From Pseudomonadota bacterium (GTDB taxonomy: Bacteria > Pseudomonadota > Gammaproteobacteria > Acidithiobacillales > Acidithiobacillaceae), in contig JAKBXD010000038.1 in the NCBI GenBank assembly GCA_021840785.1, positions 1 to 13,543 of the forward strand: DNA of 13,543 nucleotides, in the 5' to 3' direction. A model generated the notes under the pieces. That model saw only the letters and a list, made by a program, of their open reading frames with translations. It made no database searches and was not told the origin of the DNA. Below are positions 8,965 through 13,543 of this stretch, piece after piece. Both the position numbers and the translations under genes were made by a program. Each line of letters begins with the position of its first letter. The stretch's first letter is position 1.

Positions 8965-8970
8965 TATATA
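8965..8970 (-). promoter_or_regulatory. possible -10 element of the efflux operon
   Basis: TATATA on the minus strand, within TTTATATAGAAC, is the only good -10 candidate upstream of the efflux genes. No good -35 sits 16-18 bp upstream (ACGTCA at 8988-8993 at best), so the promoter would be weak or activator-dependent. It would put the transcription start near 8958 and leave a leader of about 65 nt before ATG 8891. Confidence 0.3.
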
Positions 8971-8995
8971 AATCTTTGCTGACTCTGTGACGTGT

Positions 8996-9014
8996 ATTGT
9001 TACCATTGGTTACC
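8996..9014. repeat. tandem ATTG(G)TTACC repeat, candidate operator
   Basis: ATTGTTACC (8996-9004) is followed immediately by ATTGGTTACC (9005-9014), the same motif with one added G. The pair lies in the divergent region, 26 bp upstream of the putative -10 of the efflux operon and about 110 bp upstream of the outer-membrane protein promoter candidate. Spacing near one helical turn suits two protein monomers binding in tandem. No regulator is identified. Confidence 0.35.
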
Positions 9015-9071
9015 GGCCGATTCAGCGCGTGAACCTTACGCGTTTCTTTGGGATGTATGGGGAGGAGATAA

Positions 9072-9155
9072 ATGTATAAACGTAGCTTGGCAAGAAACGG
9101 GCGATCGTCTGATCCGCCGCTGCTCGTTGACATCTTGAGATTCTGTGCTAGGTAA
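9072..9155 (+). CDS. 27-codon small ORF with strong ribosome-binding site, unknown
   Basis: An ATG at 9072 is preceded by GGAGGAG (9061-9067), a near-perfect Shine-Dalgarno at ideal spacing and one of the best in the window. The frame gives 27 residues beginning MYKRSLARNGRSSD and ending DILRFCAR, then TAA at 9153-9155. The peptide is basic, with no transmembrane segment or signal peptide. It ends inside the candidate promoter of the downstream outer-membrane protein gene. It could be a real small protein, a leader peptide, or the translated remnant of a lost gene, perhaps a regulator. I do not recognise it, and a chance ORF cannot be excluded. Confidence 0.35.
   Translation: MYKRSLARNGRSSDPPLLVDILRFCAR
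9127..9154 (+). promoter_or_regulatory. candidate promoter for the outer-membrane protein gene
   Basis: A perfect -35 TTGACA (9127-9132), a 16-bp spacer, then TAGGTA (9149-9154) preceded by TG as in extended -10 promoters. The -10 itself is poor. It would give a leader of roughly 95 nt, which contains a tandem GTCTCGT repeat at 9185-9198. Confidence 0.35.
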
Positions 9156-9254
9156 GGGTTGCGTGACATACTAATACACCTGTTGTCTCGTGTCTCGTTG
9201 CAACAATCAATATTTCTTGAAAATCAACCTCACAATACGGAGATATGTAGGAAG

Positions 9255-10088
9255 ATGAAAAAGACAGCCGCCATAATCGCAACAATGTGTGGACTCTCAT
9301 TGCCAGTCGTAGCTTTCGCAGGAGTCGGTTTGCCATCAACAGATAGTCCAATAATGAAAGTCAACAATTCAGTATCTATTGGATTCAATGATATTAACAG
9401 TAACTACTCTGAGACTCTCCCAAGCCCATCCGATGTCGAAAACGGATGGACTCCAGGATTCCATGTTGGAGCGAGTGTCGATACCAGCTTATTTGGAATT
9501 AATGGGATATACGCTGATTTTGGCTATGACTATGCTAGCGGAAAAGTCACTTATGCGCAAGGAACCTATTCCGAGAAGGCTGGACACACAGAAAATAATC
9601 TGCATCTTCGACTCGGGAAAACGATGTTCTTCTCTAATTCTGCAGCTATAACACCATATATTATGGGTGGATACCGTTGGTGGTACAGAGCCGTACCTAA
9701 CGGAGTGGCTAACCCGGAAAATTATAGCAATGCTTACGTTGGAGCTGGAGCACTGTTCCAGTATGCCATAAACAATGATCTTACACTATCGCTACATGGA
9801 GGGATTGGAGAGGTCGTTTATGCAAGCTTGTCTGGCAAAACAAACCCTTACTATGTTGCACTGTACAATAGCCCAGCAGAACAGAAGTTTAGCCTTTCTG
9901 GCAGGCCATATTACACGGCTGGAATAAAGGCAACTTATATAAACTCAAAAAACCTCGGGATTTATGCAGATGTTGATTACAGGGACTTTATGTATGGAGC
10001 ATCTGGATTTAATCGAGCCGGATTCGAGGAACCGTCATCCCAGACCAGCCAGTTTAGTTTTGGCGCAGGTGTTATGTATAGCTTTTGA
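9255..10088 (+). CDS. outer-membrane beta-barrel protein, unknown function
   Basis: The start at ATG 9255 gives 277 residues with a classic Sec signal peptide (MKKTAAIIATMCGLSLPVVAFA, cleavage predicted before GVG at residue 23). The frame stays open upstream to 9159, but that extension has no signal-peptide character, and AGGA sits just before 9255. The mature part consists of alternating polar and aromatic beta-strands (for example GFHVGASVDTSLFG, GIYADFGYDYASG, LHLRLGKTMFF, ITPYIMGGYRWWYR, FSFGAGVMYSF) and ends in Phe, the signal used by the BAM assembly machine. It resembles small OmpA/OmpW/opacity-type barrels in style, but I cannot assign a family. Its codon and base composition is clearly more AT-rich than the efflux genes (one 60-bp line near 9.6 kb is 40% GC), which suggests acquisition or relaxed selection. 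It is divergent from the efflux operon. Confidence 0.8.
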   Translation: MKKTAAIIATMCGLSLPVVAFAGVGLPSTDSPIMKVNNSVSIGFNDINSNYSETLPSPSDVENGWTPGFHVGASVDTSLFGINGIYADFGYDYASGKVTYAQGTYSEKAGHTENNLHLRLGKTMFFSNSAAITPYIMGGYRWWYRAVPNGVANPENYSNAYVGAGALFQYAINNDLTLSLHGGIGEVVYASLSGKTNPYYVALYNSPAEQKFSLSGRPYYTAGIKATYINSKNLGIYADVDYRDFMYGASGFNRAGFEEPSSQTSQFSFGAGVMYSF

Positions 10089-10181
10089 TTGCATGAAATG
10101 TAGCAAATTAGAATTAAGAACCTCTGTGTATCTTGCAAGCCTATACAGAAGATGTTGATAGACTCTTCTGACTAGCTCACA

Positions 10182-10211
10182 GCCCCTGCAGGCTTTTCTC
10201 TCTTCAGGGGC
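10182..10211 (+). terminator. stem-loop downstream of the outer-membrane protein gene
   Basis: GCCCCTG (10182-10188) and CAGGGGC (10205-10211) form a perfect 7-bp stem with a pyrimidine-rich 16-nt loop, 94 bp after the stop codon of the beta-barrel gene. No clean T-run follows (GATCTTCTAGG), so it may be a weak terminator or a structured RNA element. The rest of the 10089-10299 gap shows only a CCGTCA direct repeat (10246-10251, 10274-10279) around an AT-rich core, possibly the promoter region of the next gene. Confidence 0.35.
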
Positions 10212-10299
10212 GATCTTCTAGGCAAGAAATCTTCTCCAGAAACCTCCGTCAGAACTATATTTTTGATAAAAAACCGTCAACTACAAGGACGAAACCTTG

Positions 10300-11502
10300 A
10301 TGCTCTCCCTGCTTCTTAACTTCCGACGGCGCATCGAAGATCTCCGGGATAAATCCCATGAGTCTCCATACGCTTTCATGTGGATTACACTGGTGCTCAG
10401 CGCACTGGCGATACCGATGGGCTATTTCAGCTCTTACGTCTCCAATGCGAAGCATCTTTCTGTGTGGGCCTTGATTGTTACTGCTTGGGTTGCGTCACTT
10501 GTTGGCATTCTATACGTAGGTGGAATGGCCTCTTGGGGGTTACGTCGTCAGACACAGGAAAAATCCTGGGGAGTTTCACTACCCGATGAGGAACGTACTT
10601 GGTTATTTCGGCCAGGGGTTTGGGCAGGTCTGGCTGTAGGTATGTTCTATCAAGCTGAGATACTAGTGGCCGGTGCTATTATATGGCTCATCATGCGTTC
10701 GCACTTTGGCTTGGATATCATAGGCGTCTCAAGCTCGGTAGGAACTGTATATACGCTATCTGCAATACGTTATTTCTACGCTATTCCGAAAAGATGGTAC
10801 CTTCTCTGGTTAGTGCTGGCTCCTTTTTCCATAATAGCTCTTTTGGGCATTGTTTCGGCGATCATCTTTGGGCAAATTCATAACTATGACCAAGCAGCTA
10901 AAAGGCATGTGGAACAATCCTCCGCAGTGGTCCATCAAGGGAGTTCCCCCAGACCTGCTATCGCACCCATCGCTACAGGCCGGTTTGTGGTGCCAGTAGC
11001 TTCTATCCAGCATCCAGTCCCAACCTATCCATTCTCAGAAACCTTTCCGCCTCAGGTGCCCGTCCTTGAAGCGCCTCGCGCTCCTCGTGCGATGCCACCC
11101 CGATCATTTGCAACTATTGATCAGCATTGCATCGGCGGGCTCCCTATAACACTGCCGTCGCATTCGGCATGGCACCATTCTGGTACGATAACCGCGTTAG
11201 TCCCAAGGCTTATGGCCATATCCGCCATGTTCAAGACACAGCGGGCTGTCCATGGATTTCTGGATCCAGAATATATGGCAGATCAACGCGTACTCGTTCA
11301 TCCTGATGGGGCAAATCCTGGTGCGCATCTTATGGTGGTAGTGCCGGCGGGCATGGTCGTTCAGGTCGGCCAGAAAGTGGAAGTGGCAGGTGCGCACGTA
11401 TCCCATCACTTTGCCTGCAGGTATGCTCCGAATCTTCTTGTGGCGCAAGCCAGCGCCACACAAGGTACACCATCGCTTGCTGGAGGAATGGGCGCTCACT
11501 GA
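10300..11502 (+). CDS. polytopic inner-membrane protein with proline-rich periplasmic region, unknown
   Basis: A 400-residue protein that I do not recognise. About four hydrophobic segments (roughly 25-45, 53-75, 107-131 and 166-190) are followed by a low-complexity linker rich in Pro, Ala and Val (about 216-270, such as FPPQVPVLEAPRAPRAMPPR) and a C-terminal domain (about 275-400) with two cysteines (Cys277, Cys373) and a strand-rich core containing AGMVVQVGQKVEVAG. The layout recalls energy-transducing envelope proteins that span the periplasm, but this is inference. ATG 10300 is chosen with AAGGA 10 nt upstream; TTG at 10297 would add one residue and is spaced slightly better. The stop TGA at 11500-11502 lies inside the second copy of a 27-bp direct repeat, whose first copy (11303-11329) lies in the C-terminal domain. 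The open frame resumes at once after the stop as a TolA-like domain, so the present C-terminus may be a product of rearrangement. Confidence 0.65.
   Translation: MLSLLLNFRRRIEDLRDKSHESPYAFMWITLVLSALAIPMGYFSSYVSNAKHLSVWALIVTAWVASLVGILYVGGMASWGLRRQTQEKSWGVSLPDEERTWLFRPGVWAGLAVGMFYQAEILVAGAIIWLIMRSHFGLDIIGVSSSVGTVYTLSAIRYFYAIPKRWYLLWLVLAPFSIIALLGIVSAIIFGQIHNYDQAAKRHVEQSSAVVHQGSSPRPAIAPIATGRFVVPVASIQHPVPTYPFSETFPPQVPVLEAPRAPRAMPPRSFATIDQHCIGGLPITLPSHSAWHHSGTITALVPRLMAISAMFKTQRAVHGFLDPEYMADQRVLVHPDGANPGAHLMVVVPAGMVVQVGQKVEVAGAHVSHHFACRYAPNLLVAQASATQGTPSLAGGMGAH
11303..11329 (+). repeat. 27-bp direct repeat, copy 1
   Basis: Exact copy of 11499-11525, beginning CTGATGGGGCAAATC and ending GTGCGCATC. 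Here it is read in frame within the membrane-protein gene as DGANPGAH. The two copies are 196 bp apart, start to start, which is not a multiple of three. Confidence 0.9.
11439..11460 (+). other. perfect 8-bp stem-loop between the two direct repeats
   Basis: TGTGGCGC (11439-11446) and GCGCCACA (11453-11460) form a perfect inverted repeat around a 6-nt loop. It lies inside the coding region, 38 bp before the second 27-bp repeat. It could be chance coding structure or part of a recombination site. Confidence 0.5.
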
Positions 11503-11525
11503 TGGGGCAAATCCTGGTGCGCATC
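11499..11525 (+). repeat. 27-bp direct repeat, copy 2
   Basis: Exact copy of 11303-11329. It supplies the TGA stop codon of the membrane-protein gene (11500-11502), and its right edge sits where the TolA-like open frame begins. A few bases beyond the repeat (TATG.GG) also agree, so the similarity may have been longer. Confidence 0.9.
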
Positions 11526-11772
11526 GTATGCGGCGGAAATCGTACATCGTGTCTATGCGGTATGGCCGGCAAGCTTCTCACTGGAACTGCAATGCCGCCT
11601 CCTGGTAAGGCTCAATCCAGATGGAACGCTCCGAGGTAGCCCCATGATTGAGCAGCCCAGCGGATCAGATACCTTCGACAACGATGCGGTGCGTGCCGTG
11701 GAAAAGCTGCACTACGGCAAATTCAATGAAGTGGTAATCACTCTGCGTTCGAAGGTGGTAGCAAATCCTTAA
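11503..11772 (+). pseudogene. TolA/TonB-like C-terminal domain fragment without a start codon
   Basis: Immediately after the stop at 11500-11502, in the same frame, 89 codons stay open to TAA at 11770-11772. The translation looks like the C-terminal domain of TolA or TonB: YAAEIVHRVYAVWP, then LQCRLLVRLNPDGTLRG, then IEQPSGSDTFDNDAVRAVEKL. This parallels E. coli TolA, which has YAGQIKSAIESKF, then CTLRIKLAPDGMLL, then a GGDPALCQAALAAAK-like helix. That domain contacts TolB, Pal and colicins or phage proteins in the periplasm. No ATG, GTG or TTG precedes the domain in this frame; the only ATG (11644) lies mid-domain. It is therefore either the tail of a disrupted gene, perhaps the neighbouring membrane-protein gene, or a 5'-truncated tolA-like remnant. 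The domain likeness is by eye. Confidence 0.55.
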
Positions 11773-11790
11773 CATTCATAAAACGGCGGG

Positions 11791-11893
11791 ACTCAAACCA
11801 GGGTTCCACCGCAAAATTTGAACGACCTCTGAACGCGGTTACAAGACCCGCCCGTCTCAACTGGGGACCACGCAAACTATGGACGCAGTTACA
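11791..11893. repeat. two imperfect repeat units in non-coding DNA
   Basis: A unit running from CTCAAACCAGGG through CCGCAAAATTTG to GAACGCGGTTACA (11791-11843) is echoed by CTCAACTGGGGACCACGCAAA through GGACGCAGTTACA (11855-11893), with a gap of about 14 bp in the second. It lies in the 288-bp gap (11773-12060) between the TolA-like fragment and the Spy-like gene. I see no gene in that gap. A TTGACA at 11965-11970 has no -10 at proper spacing. Confidence 0.35.
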
Positions 11894-12017
11894 GGCAGTC
11901 GGCTCTCCTTTATTTTGTGCTGCACAGCGAATCTCAACCTTGCCGCGGCGTCCATTCACAATTCTTGACACTTTGCCGCTGGTGTCCGCCGGGGCGGCGC
12001 GCTAACTTGTCTCCTAC

Positions 12018-12036
12018 GGAAAGGGCGCACCTTTCC
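12018..12036 (+). promoter_or_regulatory. leader stem-loop upstream of the spy-like gene
   Basis: GGAAAGG (12018-12024) and CCTTTCC (12030-12036) form a perfect 7-bp stem with a 5-nt loop, ending 13 bp before the GGAG ribosome-binding site of the next gene. It lacks a following T-run. It may shape the 5' leader of the operon mRNA. Confidence 0.4.
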
Positions 12037-12060
12037 CCTTGAGTGACGAGGAGCATAGTG

Positions 12061-12615
12061 ATGTTAAAATTTAAGCACGTGGTATCCGGATGGATGGTCG
12101 GAACGATGGCGCTGGCGGCAATTCCCGCCTTTGCGGCAGGTGCAGAGACCCCGCCTGCCATGAATGGTGGCCCCATGGGACCGGGCATGATGCAAGGTCA
12201 TCATTGTGCGGGGGGATGGCGGCATGGCCCCATGCGCAAGGGTGGTTGGATGCGGAATGCACCCGTGCCCATGCTGATGCCCATCGTCTGGCGGCATGCG
12301 GTGGACCTCAAGCTGACCCCCGCGCAGGAAAAAGATCTGAAGGACTGGCGAACCAAAATGGAAAAAGCCATGCCGACCTGGCATCACGAGATGCTGGTCC
12401 ACAACACCGCATTGCGTGATGCGTTGCTGAATGGCGAGTCGGGCAGTGCCATCGTCCCCTTGCAGGAAGCGGTCCTCAAGGATCATGCCACGATGCTCGA
12501 ACATGGCATCCAGCAGGTGAATTATCTCCACAAGATCCTGACCCCGGTGCAGTGGCAGAAAGCTACCGAGTTGTATAAAAAAATGGGGACCAAGCGGGGA
12601 CCCTGGGGCAAGTAA
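12061..12615 (+). CDS. periplasmic Spy/CpxP-like (LTXXQ motif) protein
   Basis: Secreted protein of 184 residues. The signal peptide is MLKFKHVVSGWMVGTMALAA with probable cleavage after AFA near residue 25. A Gly/Met/His-rich stretch follows (about 30-65). The rest is helical with two LTXXQ motifs, LTPAQ (85-89) and LTPVQ (160-164), the hallmark of the Spy/CpxP family: ATP-independent periplasmic chaperones and stress sensors that dampen Cpx-type signalling. The Met/His content suggests possible metal binding, as in related CnrX/ZraP proteins, but this is inference. ATG 12061 has GGAG 7 nt upstream; GTG 12058 is possible, and the frame stays open to 12043. The next gene, ompR, begins at the base after the stop codon, so the two are almost certainly co-transcribed. 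The stem-loop at 12018-12036 lies in its leader. Confidence 0.82.
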   Translation: MLKFKHVVSGWMVGTMALAAIPAFAAGAETPPAMNGGPMGPGMMQGHHCAGGWRHGPMRKGGWMRNAPVPMLMPIVWRHAVDLKLTPAQEKDLKDWRTKMEKAMPTWHHEMLVHNTALRDALLNGESGSAIVPLQEAVLKDHATMLEHGIQQVNYLHKILTPVQWQKATELYKKMGTKRGPWGK

Positions 12616-13362
12616 ATGACGGAGGGTGGCAAAATCCTGCTGGTCGATGATGATTCCCGGCTGCGCGCTATGCTGGTGCGTTACCTGGAAGGGCAGGGTT
12701 TTGTCGTCCACGCCGCCGCCTCCGGCGTGCAGATGGATCGCCAATTGGAGCGGGAATGCTATAACCTGCTCTTGCTGGATGTCCTCATGCCCGGTGAAGA
12801 CGGTTTCAGCATCTGTCGGCGTCTGCGGGTGCAGGAACCGCATCTGCCCATCATCATGCTGACTGCCCGAGGCGATCTCAGCGACCGGGTGCAGGGCCTT
12901 GATGTGGGTGCCGACGACTATCTTCCCAAGCCTTTTGAGCCGCAGGAACTGGTTGCCCGTATCCGTGCCGTCCTGCGGCGCAGTCAGGATCTGCGCAGTG
13001 GTGATCCAACCCCGGGGGTACTTGTTTTCGGACCCTTCCGCCTCGCTCTCGACAGTCGCGGTCTCTGGCGGAATGACGAGAAAATCTCCCTTACCGACAG
13101 TGAGTTTTCCATTCTGCACGCGCTGGCCAGTCATCCCTGGCAACCACTCTCGCGGGACCGCCTGCTGGCCATGACCCACGGCAACGACGACGCCACACCG
13201 GGTTCACGGGGTATTGATGTGTTTATCTCGCGCTTGCGACGCCTCATCGAAGACGATCCTGGCGATCCACACTATATTCAGACCGTTTGGGGGCGGGGCT
13301 ATGTGCTGGTACCCGACGATGGGGGCGCCACGCCCAGGGAAGCAGGTGTTTTAACCGGATGA
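12616..13362 (+). CDS. ompR: OmpR-type two-component response regulator
   Basis: A 248-residue OmpR/PhoB-family transcription factor. The receiver domain (about 5-120) has the acidic pocket Asp11-Asp12-Asp13, the phospho-acceptor Asp55 (LLLLDVLMPGEDGF), Thr83 (IIMLTARG) and Lys105 (ADDYLPKPF), the same positions as in E. coli OmpR. The winged-helix DNA-binding domain (about 135-235) shows SLTDSEFSILHALASHP, then RGIDVFISRLRRLIEDDP, then YIQTVWGRGYVLVPD, again OmpR-like. ATG 12616 directly follows the stop of the spy-like gene, with no separate strong ribosome-binding site, which implies translational coupling. Its stop overlaps the start of the sensor kinase (ATGA, 13359-13362). In enterobacteria OmpR controls porins under osmotic and acid stress; targets here are unknown. 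Confidence 0.92.
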   Translation: MTEGGKILLVDDDSRLRAMLVRYLEGQGFVVHAAASGVQMDRQLERECYNLLLLDVLMPGEDGFSICRRLRVQEPHLPIIMLTARGDLSDRVQGLDVGADDYLPKPFEPQELVARIRAVLRRSQDLRSGDPTPGVLVFGPFRLALDSRGLWRNDEKISLTDSEFSILHALASHPWQPLSRDRLLAMTHGNDDATPGSRGIDVFISRLRRLIEDDPGDPHYIQTVWGRGYVLVPDDGGATPREAGVLTG

Positions 13363-13543
13363 AAAAATCGCGCCTCTGGCCGGATACGCTGTTTACCCGT
13401 ATGTTCCTCATCATCGCCGGGTTGCTGCTACTGAGTCAGCTTGCGGTGTACTGGTTTTTCAATATCTATCAGGCCAACCCGCAGGCCGAGCGTCTGGCAC
13501 AGAACTGGGCGCAAATTCTGACCCTGAGTGAAACGCTTAGCTC
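13359..13543 (+). CDS. envZ: EnvZ-like sensor histidine kinase, N-terminal part (partial)
   Basis: The first 61 codons of a membrane sensor, cut by the window edge. It opens with a basic cytoplasmic start (MKKSRLWPDTLFTRM) and one transmembrane helix (about residues 15-36, FLIIAGLLLLSQLAVYWFF), then the start of a periplasmic domain. The same layout, including a short Arg/Lys/Trp-rich N-terminus, begins E. coli EnvZ. The kinase domains are out of view, so the assignment depends mainly on the 4-bp overlap with an OmpR-type regulator gene. Confidence 0.75.
   Translation, partial: MKKSRLWPDTLFTRMFLIIAGLLLLSQLAVYWFFNIYQANPQAERLAQNWAQILTLSETLS

Noticed and set aside
11439..11525. Integron attC site
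   Set aside because: There is a hairpin, but no GTTRRRY/RYYYAAC core pair flanks it and no integrase or cassette structure is visible.
11390..11608. Plus-strand open frame of 72 codons across the second 27-bp repeat, which reads DGANPGAH
   Set aside because: It repeats the peptide of copy 1 only because the DNA is repeated. The rest has no protein-like pattern, and the TolA-like domain is in a different frame.
11781..11825. Possible tRNA T-arm on the minus strand (GGTTTGAGTCCCGC)
   Set aside because: The five bases before and after the loop do not pair, and no cloverleaf with acceptor and anticodon arms can be drawn around it.
11965..11993. Sigma70 promoter built on TTGACA at 11965-11970
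   Set aside because: The hexamer at the correct spacing is GCCGGG; the nearest TA-rich hexamer is 32 bp away.
12064..13179. Minus-strand open frame of 371 codons opposite the spy-like gene and ompR
   Set aside because: Both plus-strand genes have full family motifs and coupled starts; the antisense protein shows no recognisable domain.

Overview
The window reads as chromosomal DNA of a GC-rich Gram-negative proteobacterium. IspH, RmuC, MscL, a tripartite RND efflux pump and an OmpR/EnvZ-type pair all have gammaproteobacterial-style sequences. My overall impression is an acidophile close to Acidithiobacillus, but that is a guess from gene style and context, since nothing here proves the genus.

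Positions 1-8.9 kb are conserved and densely coding. The 3' end of ispH (plus strand) converges on rmuC (minus strand). Behind rmuC, also on the minus strand, lie mscL (whose protein carries an extra C-terminal zinc ribbon), a small cysteine-rich lipoprotein gene, and a three-gene efflux operon transcribed in the order outer-membrane factor, membrane-fusion lipoprotein, RND pump. The three pump genes overlap by 4 bp at both junctions, so they are probably translationally coupled.

Positions 8.9-12.05 kb differ in character. This stretch is loosely packed and visibly more AT-rich, most strongly across 9.2-10.3 kb. It holds a divergent control region with a tandem repeat, a 27-codon ORF with a near-perfect Shine-Dalgarno sequence, an outer-membrane beta-barrel gene, and an unrecognised polytopic membrane protein with a proline-rich periplasmic part. 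An exact 27-bp direct repeat follows, with its second copy over that gene's stop codon. Directly after it is an open frame without a start codon that resembles the C-terminal domain of TolA. About 290 bp of repeat-bearing non-coding DNA then leads to the next gene. It looks like an accessory or rearranged segment and is the part most worth a second look.

Positions 12.06 kb to the end hold a compact plus-strand operon: a secreted Spy/CpxP-like protein with two LTPxQ motifs, an OmpR-type response regulator starting directly after its stop codon, and the start of an EnvZ-like sensor kinase overlapping ompR by 4 bp. This suggests an envelope-stress circuit in which a periplasmic chaperone-like protein is made together with the two-component system.

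I see no rRNA, tRNA, CRISPR array, insertion sequence or complete mobile element.
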